NCBI RefSeq assembly: GCF_004015185.1
Contig: NZ_CP025746.1
Coordinates: forward strand, 2,497,776-2,561,775
Length of the DNA: 64,000 nucleotides
Source of the DNA: Clostridium manihotivorum
GTDB lineage: Bacteria > Bacillota > Clostridia > Clostridiales > Clostridiaceae
Direction: 5' to 3'
Shown piece after piece: positions 8,636-18,441 of this stretch. A program made the position numbers and the translations under genes. Below the pieces are notes generated by a model. That model made no database searches and had not been told where the DNA came from. It was given only the letters and a program-made list of their open reading frames with translations. Each line of letters opens with the position of its first letter. The first letter of the stretch is position 1.

Positions 8636-10619
8636 TATAGTAATATTTTTTGATGGCCTAGATGAAGTAAAGCAGGAGTCATATAATAAATGTATATTAG
8701 AAATAAAAGATTTATTAAAATACAACAAGAAAAATAAATATATAATAACATGTAGATCCAATAGGTATAACAAGGAATTTGACTTTAATTTAGTTGAAAC
8801 TAAATTAAAAGAGCTAGATGAATATCAAATTAGAAAATATTTATTTAGGGATCAAGAGAATATATATATCCCTAAATTAGAGAAAAGAGTAATAAATATA
8901 GTTAAGAATCCATTATTACTTAGTATATTTTATAATATAATTAAGAATAACTTGAGATACAGACCCAATAGTAGAGTAGAGTTATATAATGAATTCTTAC
9001 TAACACTAATACATAAATGGAATGAAAAACAATCTAAATTATCAATAAGTGCATATATGAAAATAGAACTACAGAATATTTTTACTCATATAGCTTATAA
9101 AACATTTAAAATGAATGATTTTAGTTTAGATTTTTTATATGATTCGATTTTTGAAGTATGTAAAGATAAATCTAAAGTAGAGAACATATTAGATTATATA
9201 TTAAATTTAGGTGTATTAGAAACTGTTAATAATGATGTAGTATGGTTTAAGCATAAGACATATAAGGAGTATTTTGCTGCTAGATATATAATGAAAATAG
9301 TAAAAGACAAATATAATTTTATTAAAGAGATAATAAATGATGATGCGTGGAGTGAAGTATTAATATTTATAGCGGGTATGTTTGAAGATTGGCAAGATCA
9401 GGACATATATTTAAATTTATTACTGGATTATAACTTGAAACTATACATACAGTGTGTAAAAGAGAAAAATGATTTATCTAAAAGCTTAAAAAATAAAAGT
9501 GATAATGAATTATGTTATATGTATTTAAATATAATGGTGACAACGTATGATAAAATAGTTAACAAATATTTTAGACAAATAAAATATTTATTAAATCCTT
9601 TTAGATACTACTCAAACTATAAAGATATGGAATTGGTTATAAAAGGAAGTTTATCGGAACGAAGATATTTATTATATAAATACTCGTTGCAATATGAGGG
9701 GGAAAATGTAATTATATGTGATAGTGAGATTGTTAACAAAATAGACTTAGTATCCACAGGTGGAATTACAAGTATTATTGATATTAATTTATCTAACTTA
9801 AATTTAGATAGTGCTAGGTATTTAGCATTAAAATCATTAAAAAAAGAGTTATTAAGCATTATGGATAAAAGAACTTTATCTAGTCCTGAACTTATTTGTG
9901 AAAGAGTAGAGTGGCTAAAAAGAAAAATAGGAATTGATGATAATAATAAAGTATTAGATATGGTAAAAATCGAGTTAATAAGACATCCAAATGTAAGAAA
10001 ATATATATACAGAAACGTGGATTTAATAGACTTAGCAAATGCAATAATTTTCTTAGAAAATGAGAATATTAAAATAGAAGATTACACTTTACCAAAAGGA
10101 GATATAGATATAGATATAGATAAAAATTCTTATTTTATTTGGCAAGTTTACTCTAAGGAAAGGTTAGTAGAAAGAATAAGTAAATTCTTCGAATTATATA
10201 AAAAATCAATTATGTATATATTAGAGAATAGTTTTAGTGGAATAAAGGAATTATTACCATGTTATCGAAATCTACCTTACCAATACACAGTTAAGTACTA
10301 TTTTAATAAAAATTATCTAGATGGCATAGTAGATAATTATTATAATGATCCAGGTGAATTAAGTTATTACTATGAACCTTGTGAAAGTAACCATGAAGTG
10401 CCAAAACTTATTGAATGTACTCAAGATGATTTGAGGAATGATATACATGACATGGATGATTTGGTGAAAAAGTACAGTAATAAAAATTATATGGTAGAAG
10501 GTGTTAGTATTACTAATATGGGAATAAGCGAATTATTACATGATGAACAATTGTCGAAATTTGTTCATAATAAGATGAAAAAAGAAATTGAATTTGTGTT
10601 TGATGGAATTGATAGTTAA
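8636..10619 (+). pseudogene. 3' part of the trypsin-NACHT NTPase gene
   Basis: The frame reads on from the IS junction as VIFFDGLDEV (Walker B), then YIITCRSNRY (sensor-type Arg), a helical region, and WFKHKTYKEYFAARYI, the block that ends many NACHT modules. About 450 further residues form a helical C-terminal part with no repeat I can name. In STAND proteins this end usually senses the trigger. An ATG-less restart near 8952 is possible but would lack Walker B. The gene continues to 10619, followed by the proS control region. Assignment to NACHT is firm; sensor specificity is unknown. Confidence 0.8.
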
Positions 10620-10781
10620 TAATGGTCTGTTTTGTAGAATGAAATAGCGAAGATTTTAAAGGTCTAGTTTCGTCTTCACCATAGAAAACCCTAGACAGAA
10701 ATGTCTATAATTCTAACATTTGTGAAGAAGTTTAGAATCGTAACTAAATGACAATAATTAAACCTAAAGAAAATATAGCAC

Positions 10782-10810
10782 TTGACATAAACGGGTTATT
10801 GAGTTAATAT
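10782..10810 (+). promoter_or_regulatory. Sigma-A-type promoter of the proS T-box transcript
   Basis: TTGACA (10782-10787), a 17-base spacer, then TAATAT (10805-10810), about 35 bases before the T-box leader. Confidence 0.7.
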
Positions 10811-10844
10811 TTATAAAAATTGTTATTACTGTGAAAAGGAATAG

Positions 10845-11070
10845 TAAGTATAGTGATTTCTTATTAGAGAGGGAATGCATGGTGAAAGTTCCTAGGAATT
10901 ATATACTGAACCAGCCTTGGAGTTCTGTACCGAAATAATAGTAGGCTACAGCGGGGAGTCCCGTTATAGATAAAGAGAGATTATAAGATTACTATGCACA
11001 ATTTTATAATAATTAGGGTGGTAACGCCAAGAAGGGTCCCTTTCGGACTTTTCTTGGCGTTTTTTTTATA
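10845..11070 (+). promoter_or_regulatory. T-box riboswitch (proline-specific) controlling proS
   Basis: The leader contains the stem I elements AGAGAGGGAAT and GGTGAAAGTTCC, the downstream AGTAGGCTACAGCGGGG...CCCGTTAT stems, and the T-box sequence AGGGTGGTAACGCC at about 11014-11027. The candidate specifier codon is CCA at 10911-10913 (in CTGAACCAGCC), a proline codon that fits the downstream gene. Uncharged tRNA-Pro would bind specifier and T-box and prevent formation of the terminator at 11022-11068. The specifier assignment is by eye. Confidence 0.85.
11022..11068 (+). terminator. T-box attenuator terminator
   Basis: CGCCAAGAA and TTCTTGGCG arms with an inner GTCC/GGAC stem, followed by eight T. 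Its left arm overlaps the T-box sequence, so it is mutually exclusive with the antiterminator. Confidence 0.85.
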
Positions 11071-11348
11071 TAAAAATCAAAGCTATGTTAAAGTACTGTG
11101 TTGAAATTAAGTGGGTAGTTATCCGATGCTTAGATGAGCTTACGCAAAGAATTAATATGATTTTGTCATATTCCATGGCTAAAACTGTAAACTCACTACG
11201 TTCGAACAGTACAGTTTCTTAACGCCATTCCATCTGAAAAAATCATTTAATTCTAGTAGCTCGCTCATATAGCATCTCCTTCATAACCACTTAATTTTAA
11301 CAATATTATTAAACATAGCCAAGTTTACACATAGAAAGGAAGAAAATT
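11071..11348. other. Leader gap before proS with an inverted repeat and a small antisense frame
   Basis: After the attenuator, 280 bases separate the T-box from proS. They hold an inverted repeat, AAACTGTA (11182-11189) and TACAGTTT (11210-11217), around the palindrome GTTCGAAC. On the minus strand, ATG at 11268 down to TAG at 11179 gives a 29-codon frame (MSELLELNDFFRWNGVK...) behind a GGAG site. Whether it is translated is unknown. The proS ribosome binding site GAAAGGAAG is at the end. Confidence 0.45.
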
Positions 11349-12791
11349 ATGAGTAAAAATAGTAATAAAAAATTTGTTGAAGCAATAACCGCCATAGATG
11401 AGGACTTTGCTAAGTGGTACACAGATATTGTAAAGAAGGCAGAGCTTATTGATTATTCAACGGTTAAAGGCTGCATGATTATAAGACCTTATGGGTATGC
11501 AATTTGGGAGAACATTCAAAAATACTTAGATAATAGGATTAAGGAAACAGGCCATGAAAATGTATATATGCCAATGTTCATACCAGAATCCTTATTGCAA
11601 AAGGAAAAGGATCATGTAGAAGGATTTTCGCCAGAGGTTGCTTATGTTACTAGAGCAGGAGGAGAAGATCTTGCTGAAAGATTAATAGTAAGACCAACCT
11701 CAGAAACTCTATTTTGTGAGCATTATGCTAAGATTATTCAAAGTTATAATGATTTGCCTAAGAAATATAATCAATGGTGTTCTGTTGTGAGATGGGAAAA
11801 AACCACTAGGCCATTTTTAAGAACTTCTGAATTTTTATGGCAAGAAGGACATACTGCTCATGCAACAGCAGAAGAAGCAGAAAAAGAAACCATAGATATG
11901 CTAAATGTTTATGCTGATATGCTAGAGGAATATTTAGCAATTCCTGTTCTAAAGGGACAAAAGACTGAAAAAGAAAAGTTTGCAGGAGCTAAGGCAACAT
12001 ATACAATCGAAAGCCTAATGCATGATGGAAAGGCACTTCAAAGTGGAACCTCTCATAATTTTGGAGATGGATTTGCTAGAGCTTTTAACATAAGATATTC
12101 AGATAAAAATTCTAAGCTGCAATATGTGCATCAAACTTCCTGGGGAGTTACAACTAGATTAATTGGAGCTATTATAATGGTTCATGGAGATGATAGTGGT
12201 TTAGTATTGCCACCAAAGGTAGCACCAATTCAAGCAGTTATTGTTCCAATTGCTCAGCATAAAGAAGGAGTTCTTGATAAGGCTAATGAACTGAAAAATA
12301 ATCTTTCTAGTGTTGTAAGAGTTAAATTAGATGCTTCAGACAAGATGCCGGGCTGGAAGTTCAACGAATATGAAATGAAGGGGATACCAGTTAGAATTGA
12401 AATTGGACCAAAGGATATAGAAAACAATCAAGCAGTTTTAGTTAGAAGAGATACTAGAGCAAAAGAAGTAGTTAATTTAAATGACTTGAAGGATAGGGTT
12501 TTAGCAGTACTAGATGAGATTCACAATAGCTTATACGAGAAGGCGTTAAAGAATAGGGAAGAAAGAACTTTTGTTGCTAAAACCATGGAAGAGCTTAAAG
12601 CTATTGCTGAAAATAAATCAGGTTTCATAAAAGCTATGTGGTGTGGTGAAAGAGAATGTGAAGAAAAAATCAAAGAAGTAGCAGGCTTGACCTCTAGATG
12701 TATTCCATTTGAGCAAGAAGAGCTTGATACCAATTGTGTATGCTGTGGTAAAAAAGCAGAAAAAATGGTCTATTGGGGTAAAGCATATTAG
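11349..12791 (+). CDS. proS: Prolyl-tRNA synthetase, archaeal/eukaryote-like (type 3)
   Basis: 480 residues, the normal length of the short class IIa ProRS that lacks the editing insertion. It attaches proline to tRNA-Pro in the cytoplasm. Class II motifs are visible: motif 2 around [20 protein letters not shown] and motif 3 in [17 protein letters not shown]. The C-terminal zinc-binding domain has CGERECEEK and CVCCGKK, and the protein ends in YWGKAY, the C-terminal tyrosine typical of this type. The upstream T-box reads proline. The stop codon is followed after one base by a family-1 repeat holding an IS1182-like insertion. Confidence 0.97.
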   Translation: MSKNSNKKFVEAITAIDEDFAKWYTDIVKKAELIDYSTVKGCMIIRPYGYAIWENIQKYLDNRIKETGHENVYMPMFIPESLLQKEKDHVEGFSPEVAYVTRAGGEDLAERLIVRPTSETLFCEHYAKIIQSYNDLPKKYNQWCSVVRWEKTTRPFLRTSEFLWQEGHTAHATAEEAEKETIDMLNVYADMLEEYLAIPVLKGQKTEKEKFAGAKATYTIESLMHDGKALQSGTSHNFGDGFARAFNIRYSDKNSKLQYVHQTSWGVTTRLIGAIIMVHGDDSGLVLPPKVAPIQAVIVPIAQHKEGVLDKANELKNNLSSVVRVKLDASDKMPGWKFNEYEMKGIPVRIEIGPKDIENNQAVLVRRDTRAKEVVNLNDLKDRVLAVLDEIHNSLYEKALKNREERTFVAKTMEELKAIAENKSGFIKAMWCGERECEEKIKEVAGLTSRCIPFEQEELDTNCVCCGKKAEKMVYWGKAY

Positions 12792-12810
12792 CGGGACAGG
12801 GGGACGGAGC

Positions 12811-14526
12811 GAAACCACTGAAAAACATATTATAAATATTTGAAAATATGTAAAATAAATCAGAATAAAGTAGAATAGAATACAAAAAACCCCCTTAAAA
12901 TGGTATAATGGAATTGCGACAACCATAACCAAAAAGAGGGGTTCAACCATATGTTAAGAAATCAATCAAAACAATACAGTCTATATTCTATATTATACCA
13001 CAAAATTCCCGATAATCATATATTGAAACTAATTGATCAAGCTGTGGATTTTAGTTTTGTTAATAAACTTCTTGAAAGTTCTTATTGCAAATATTATGGC
13101 CGTCCCGCAAAGGAACCGGAAATGATGATAAGATTGTTGATTTTACAATATTTATATAATTTATCGGATGAAAAAATAATAGAAGAAACTTCTTTAAATC
13201 TTGCATCCATGTGGTTTGTTGACTTAAACCCAGAAGAGGAACTTCCGCATCCAAGTCTTCTTGCTAAATTTAGAGTTCATAGACTACAAGAAGTTACAAT
13301 GGATGAAATCATAAAAGAAGTTGTAAAACAATGCGTTGAAAAAGGAATTATAAAAGGACATAGTATAAGCATTGATGCTACTCATACACATGCTAATACA
13401 GGTAAGTTAGTTCCTGAGAGAGTATTAAAACACTTAGCTAAAAAAATCCTAAAGAACCTAGAAGAAGAAAGAGGGTCAATACCTGAGGGTGTTGATGCAA
13501 ACATTCCTGATTATAAAGCAATCGACGATCACAAAGTAGCCAAAGAAACAATGAAAGCATACTTGGAAGATCTTATGGAGAAAGCAGAAAATCATATAGA
13601 AAATCCTGATACTTCTGCTACCGCGCTGGTTATTAAGAATGCTCGTGAAATCATATCCGATGAGAAATTTATTCAACAAAAAGGAGTACGTTCATTAGTA
13701 GACCAAGATGCAAGAGTGGGAAACAAAAGTAAAACTGATAGTTTTTTGGATACAAGACAGAATTTATAATGACTACAGGTTCAGAACGTATAATCACTGC
13801 GGTAGCAGTACATGATGGAGCTTATGTTGACGGAACAGGTTTTAAAGAATTATACGAGCTAACGAAGGCAGCAGGGATTGAAGCGGAAGAAGTTTATGGT
13901 GATAAAGCATACTTTAGAAAACCCATTTTAGACTTAATTAAAGAAGATCAAGCAGAAGCTTATATACCTGTTAGTGAATCTGTATATCGTATCGATGAGA
14001 GTAAATTTAATTATAATAAAGACTCCGACCAATGGTATTGTAAATATGGAAACAATACAGTAAAAAAGAAAGCAAAAATCAATAAAAGTGGTAAAAAAGT
14101 TTTAGATATACTTTTGACAAAGAAATATGTAAAGATTGTCCACACCGTTCTGAATGTATTAATGGTAAAGTGTCAGCAAGAACTTTAGAAGTTGGAGTAA
14201 ATGCACATGAGTACTACGAGTATAGTCAACGTGCAAAGACTCAAGATTTTCTAGAAAAATATAAAAATCGTTCCTGTAATGAGTGGAAAAATGGTGAAAT
14301 GAAGAGATTTCATGGGTTAGACCGTGCCAAAGGGTATGGTCTAAGAAGCATGGGCATGCAAGCCCGGTTAACGGCATTAGCGGTAAATTTGAAGAGGATA
14401 GCCAAGCTGGTATCCTCCTTTTTATTAGATATACTGAAGTTTTTTACAAATAAAGGATGTTTTATCTGTCTTTATTAAACAACCGGGTTTTTATTGTCAA
14501 AAAGATGCTACTTTTTCAGTGGTTTC
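12811..14526 (+). mobile_element. IS1182-like element, copy 1
   Basis: 1716 bp with terminal inverted repeats GAAACCACTGAAAAA (left) and TTTTTCAGTGGTTTC (right). It is flanked by the 9-bp target duplication GGACGGAGC (12802-12810 and 14527-14535). It sits in a family-1 palindrome whose halves are 12793-12810 and 14527-14545. Copies 2 and 3 have the same ends, target and orientation relative to the repeat. Confidence 0.92.
12951..14478 (+). pseudogene. IS1182-family transposase, two frameshifts
   Basis: The N-terminal 272 codons (12951-13769) hold the DUF772-like region and the first catalytic Asp in SIDATHTHANT. Frame is lost at a T-run near 13742-13747 (six T here, seven in the other copies), and again at an A-run near 14094-14099 (six A, seven in copy 3). 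The remaining parts read VYGDKAYF (second Asp) and CNEWKNGEMKRFHGLDR near the end. A merged protein would be about 510 residues. Confidence 0.88.
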
Positions 14527-14545
14527 GGACGGAGCTTATGTCCCA
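14527..14545. repeat. Right half of family-1 palindrome split by IS1182 copy 1
   Basis: GGACGGAGCTTATGTCCC, with the left half GGGACAGGGGGACGGAGC at 12793-12810. Together they regenerate the standard 27-bp element downstream of proS. Confidence 0.85.
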
Positions 14546-14673
14546 GGCAGGAAAGAGGAGCTGGGACTACTCCCAAGGTTTCTTTCGTATATATAGTGCT
14601 TTAGTTATAGATCTAGTAGAATAGGAGTTCAGAAGATTATTTTGATAAGGAAATGTGTAGGGGAGCAGTAGGA

Positions 14674-14750
14674 TTGTTGATGGTGAACCGTACCATAAGT
14701 AAATGAGGTTTATAGCTTTAGACATTGATATAACTTGTCTAAGGCTATTT
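14674..14750. repeat. Family-2 repeat, copy B, with adjoining hairpin
   Basis: GATGGTGAACCGTACCATAA then GTAAATGAGGTTT at 14679-14711. It is followed by a hairpin with arms TAGCTTTAGACA and TGTCTAAGGCTA (about 14712-14747). It lies upstream of the acyltransferase gene. Confidence 0.6.
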
Positions 14751-14865
14751 CTATATGTGGAAATACCTTGCCATAAGTAATACTGTACTTACAGAATATG
14801 TTATAATGAAATTAAAAAAATTCAGTAATAGGAATAATAATTTGAATTAATTTAGGAGGAATACT

Positions 14866-15648
14866 ATGCATTTGTTTAATGCTAGTTCATTATTTAATGA
14901 GAATGCAAAAAAAGAGATATTAAGCGTTGTAAATAATCAAGAAAAATTAAGAAATAAAATAATTGAAGCAAAGAAAAAGCTTTTAAAAATATATAACTTT
15001 AAAGCTTATAATGTACCAGAAGATTTTACTACTACTTCTTATATAATAGCATCTAATCATTTAACTGATTGTGATGCTCCGCTAATAATGAGCTATTATT
15101 ATGAGCTTATGCATCAGGTTATAGATACTTATCCGGAGCTGTTTGTTTTCGCTAAAGAAAATTGCTTTAATGGTGTTTCCATACCTAAAGAATTAATACC
15201 CATATTAGAGTTTGAAAATGTTTTTGCAGTTGACCGTAAAAGTTCTGGAGGATCAATTGCGACAATAAGAGTTGCAGAAAAGTGGTTTGCTGAAGGTGAA
15301 AAGCCAAAGCATTTTCTGATATTCTATCAAGGAACAATTTATGACATAAATAAAGAGAGGACAGAAGATATTGAGCGAGGAGCATTCTGGTTAGCTAGAT
15401 TACTGGAGATTCCTGTTTTACCAGCTTTCATCGAGCAAGCTGTTGAAGGCGCTGAGAATCGTTTGGTATTTGGAGAACCAATTTTTATACCAAAAGACTG
15501 CCGAAATTTTGATAATCATAAACAATTATGGGTAGAAAGAGTAATTGAAGCACAGAATAAATTAGAGACACTTACAGGGATTCCAGCAAGAGAAGCCGTG
15601 ATAGATGAAGAACATCAAACGAGAAAAAGATTTAAACCAACTAATTAG
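14866..15648 (+). CDS. PlsC-like lysophospholipid acyltransferase
   Basis: 260 residues, ATG at 14866 behind AGGAGGAA. The LPLAT motif I is SNHLTDCD (His65-x4-Asp70). FYQGTIYDI takes the place of the usual F-x-EGTR motif and VLPAFIEQA that of motif IV. These proteins move an acyl chain to a glycerophosphate or related acceptor at the membrane. No transmembrane span is obvious. The motif III glutamate is replaced by Gln (YQGT), so substrate or activity may differ from true PlsC. Family-2 repeats lie on both sides. Confidence 0.78.
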   Translation: MHLFNASSLFNENAKKEILSVVNNQEKLRNKIIEAKKKLLKIYNFKAYNVPEDFTTTSYIIASNHLTDCDAPLIMSYYYELMHQVIDTYPELFVFAKENCFNGVSIPKELIPILEFENVFAVDRKSSGGSIATIRVAEKWFAEGEKPKHFLIFYQGTIYDINKERTEDIERGAFWLARLLEIPVLPAFIEQAVEGAENRLVFGEPIFIPKDCRNFDNHKQLWVERVIEAQNKLETLTGIPAREAVIDEEHQTRKRFKPTN

Positions 15649-15784
15649 GTAAATCTTTAATCTAAAAAAACATTAAAGAAGCGTTACTTACATTTATCAT
15701 CTCCTTTCATAAGAAGGGGGAGTGATACCATTAACCCACGTTTAATTACTAAATTGTACATTAGAGTTACACAATAGTAAATGG

Positions 15785-15838
15785 AAAAACCTCACTTGGA
15801 GTAGTTACGGTGAACCATATCACAAGTAAATGAGAAAA
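15785..15838. repeat. Family-2 repeat, copy C
   Basis: AAAAACCTCAC on the left, then TTACGGTGAACCATATCACA and AGTAAATGAG. It is a degenerate copy of the palindrome between the acyltransferase and lipase genes. The rest of 15649-16123 shows no gene. Confidence 0.6.
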
Positions 15839-16123
15839 CATCTAAGAAGCAAGGCTGATTTATAAAGAAATATGCTTTCGCACACTGATCACGCGATGCG
15901 TATGGTGAGGTTAGAGAAAGACTCTTTTTAAGCAATGGGTGTCATTTTAAACAAGAGTTGATAAATACTTACAAATACAATAATATTAAGTTAGTAATTA
16001 ATTTTAAGTAATAAGAAATTTGAAAAGTGTATAACACCTAGGTGTATCTATAGACAAACATACATGAAACCTTTCTAAAATTGAAAATCTTTATTTTATT
16101 AAAAGGGAGGTGTACCTGGAGAA

Positions 16124-16954
16124 TTGAATAGCATAAGCTGTAAATGCCAAACAAAATATCCTATAGTTTTAATACATGGGACAGGTTTTCGTGATAGAAA
16201 ATATCTTAATTATTGGGGAAGAATTCCTAAGGCATTGGCAAGCAATGGTTCTTCAATATTTTATGGTTATCAAGATAGTTGGGCAACCATAGAAAATAAT
16301 GCGATAATGATTAAAAACAGTATTGAAAAAATAATTGCGGAAACCGGGGCTGAGAAAGTTAATCTAATCGCTCACTCGAAGGGTGGGCTTGATTCAAGAT
16401 ATGTTATTTCCAATCTTGATATGTCAAGTAAAATCGCAAGCTTGACTACCATTGCAACCCCTCATCATGGTTCTAAGACAATGGATATAATTTGTAAACT
16501 ACCGAAAATGCTATTTAGATTGGTAGCTGTGTTTGCAAACTTATGGTTTAGAATGCTCGGTGATGGAAAACCTGATTTTCACAATGTTTGCGGACAATTC
16601 ACTACATATTTTGCAGAAAAATTTAATTCAGAAAATCCGGATGAGATAGACGTTTACTATCAGAGCTATGCAGCAGTTATGAAAAGTTCTTTCAGCGATA
16701 TGTTTATGTTTATACCACATTTTGTTGTCAATCTTGTGGAAGGGCAAAACGATGGGCTTGTAACTCCTAAATCTGCAGAGTGGACAAACTTCAAGGGTGT
16801 TTTTAGAGGATCTACGAACCGTGGAATTTCTCACGGAGATGAGGTTGATATAAGAAGAATGAGACTTTCTCGGAAAAGTTCATCCGAAGGTGTTAATGAT
16901 ATCTGTGATGTTTATTGTCAAATTGTAGCTGAATTAAAATCTTTGGGATATTAA
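16124..16954 (+). CDS. Lipase-like alpha/beta hydrolase (cytoplasmic paralogue)
   Basis: 276 residues starting at TTG 16124 behind GGGAGGTG. No ATG fits. The alpha/beta-hydrolase fold is shown by YPIVLIHGTG (oxyanion region), the nucleophile elbow AHSKGGLD (Ser85) and the late SHGDEVD histidine. The sequence resembles triacylglycerol lipase or PGAP1-type esterases. There is no signal peptide. A second, longer paralogue follows after 21 bases, so the two probably form an operon. The natural ester substrate is unknown. Confidence 0.8.
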   Translation: MNSISCKCQTKYPIVLIHGTGFRDRKYLNYWGRIPKALASNGSSIFYGYQDSWATIENNAIMIKNSIEKIIAETGAEKVNLIAHSKGGLDSRYVISNLDMSSKIASLTTIATPHHGSKTMDIICKLPKMLFRLVAVFANLWFRMLGDGKPDFHNVCGQFTTYFAEKFNSENPDEIDVYYQSYAAVMKSSFSDMFMFIPHFVVNLVEGQNDGLVTPKSAEWTNFKGVFRGSTNRGISHGDEVDIRRMRLSRKSSSEGVNDICDVYCQIVAELKSLGY

Positions 16955-16975
16955 ATAACATAAGGAGTAAATAAA

Positions 16976-18316
16976 ATGGTTCTTCTAAAAAGAATACTAA
17001 GCACTATTATTATACTTATATTATTAAATTCAGTAATCTTAATAGATACATTAAAGCTCGGTTTAGTGATTAATGGCATAGCCCTTGTTTTGCTTGTTGC
17101 ATACTTTATTAAGTATAATATTATTCCCATGAAACAAAAGGCAGGCATGAAAAAGTTAACAATAATGATTGGCGGCTATGAGTTAGTAACTAATGCTTGT
17201 GTACTTTTTGTTGTGCAAGGGTTGGTGTATTTATATATTTTTATAGTTTATAAAAGGGCGTCACTTACACTAATTTCATTAGGCATTAATGCGTTAGTTT
17301 ATTTAGCTGCTATTTTTATACTGCTGTGGAATGGTCTATTACGTATTATATTAACTTCATCACAAGTTGGAATAGTTTTAAAAATTTCATTGTTTTTCAC
17401 TTGGTGGATTCCCATACTTAATATAATAATATTTTGGAAATGCTGTCATATTGTTCGTAGAGAATATATATTTGAAATATCAAAAATTGAACTGAATAAC
17501 CAAAGAAGAGAAAGTGAGATTTGCAAAACAAAATACCCGATATTGCTAGTTCACGGTATATTTTGGAGGGACTGGCATTTCTTCAACTATTGGGGGAGGA
17601 TTCCCGGTGAGTTAATAAAGAACGGAGCGACGATTTACTACGGAAACCAGCAATCGGCGACGACTATGGAAATCTGTGCAAATGAGCTTAAAGAGCAAAT
17701 ACTTCAGATAATTGAAAAGGAAAAGTGTGAGAAAGTTAATATAATTGCGCACTCAAAAGGCGGCATAGATGCCAGATATGCAATCAGCTGTTTGGGAATT
17801 GATAAAAATGTAGCATCTTTAACTACCATTGGCACTCCTCACAACGGTTGTGAATTTTTGGACAATCTATTAGAAAAATTACCTGATAAATTTGTGCGAA
17901 CCCTTGCAAAAAAATATAATTCTGCCTATTTAAGATTGGGGGACAAAACCCCTGACTTTTATAGCGCTATTTATGATTTAACTGCAAGTAAATGTGCAGA
18001 GTTTAATGAAAAAGTTCTTAATAAAGAGGGGGGTGTCTATCAAAGTGTTACATCAAAAATGAGTAGTATGTTCAGTGCCGGATTCCCTTTGAATATATGT
18101 TATGCGATAGTCTCACGTAAAGAAGGCGAAAACGATGGCTTTGTTACAGTTGAGTCGTCAAAACACGGTGATTATTTAGGATGCTACTCAACAAAAGGAA
18201 GAAGAGGAGTTTCCCACGGAGATATGATTGACTTAATGCGGGAGAATATCCCTGAGTTTGATGTTTGTGAATTTTACGTTGATATTGTAAAGAAATTGAA
18301 ATTAAAAGGATTGTAA
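16976..18316 (+). CDS. Membrane-anchored lipase-like alpha/beta hydrolase
   Basis: 446 residues, ATG at 16976 behind AAGGAG. The first 160 residues hold four to five membrane spans (about 8-24, 27-45, 70-91, 98-118 and 133-153). Residues 185-446 are a lipase domain closely related to the preceding gene: YPILLVHGIFWRDWHFFNYW, AHSKGGID (Ser260) and SHGDMID. The gene looks like a tandem duplicate that gained (or kept) a membrane domain. An IS66 element begins about 60 bases downstream. Confidence 0.8.
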   Translation: MVLLKRILSTIIILILLNSVILIDTLKLGLVINGIALVLLVAYFIKYNIIPMKQKAGMKKLTIMIGGYELVTNACVLFVVQGLVYLYIFIVYKRASLTLISLGINALVYLAAIFILLWNGLLRIILTSSQVGIVLKISLFFTWWIPILNIIIFWKCCHIVRREYIFEISKIELNNQRRESEICKTKYPILLVHGIFWRDWHFFNYWGRIPGELIKNGATIYYGNQQSATTMEICANELKEQILQIIEKEKCEKVNIIAHSKGGIDARYAISCLGIDKNVASLTTIGTPHNGCEFLDNLLEKLPDKFVRTLAKKYNSAYLRLGDKTPDFYSAIYDLTASKCAEFNEKVLNKEGGVYQSVTSKMSSMFSAGFPLNICYAIVSRKEGENDGFVTVESSKHGDYLGCYSTKGRRGVSHGDMIDLMRENIPEFDVCEFYVDIVKKLKLKGL

Positions 18317-18410
18317 AATTTCAGGAGAGCAATTTATTTTGCTATTATAACGCATCTAGTAACATAATATGAAAAGTAAGCGATGGAACATATACCGTAT
18401 TGAAAAATAT

Positions 18411-18441
18411 AAGCTTCACAAAAACTTGTGAAGCTTATATT
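18411..18441. terminator. Hairpin at the 3' end of the IS66 gene block
   Basis: ATAAGCTTCACAA and TTGTGAAGCTTAT arms, followed by TTTTAAT on the plus strand and an AT-rich run on the minus strand. Confidence 0.6.

Noticed and set aside
12618..12950. Minus-strand open frames across the proS end and IS1182 left end
   Set aside because: They are shadows of proS and of the IS left end, are low-complexity hydrophobic translations, and lack ribosome sites.
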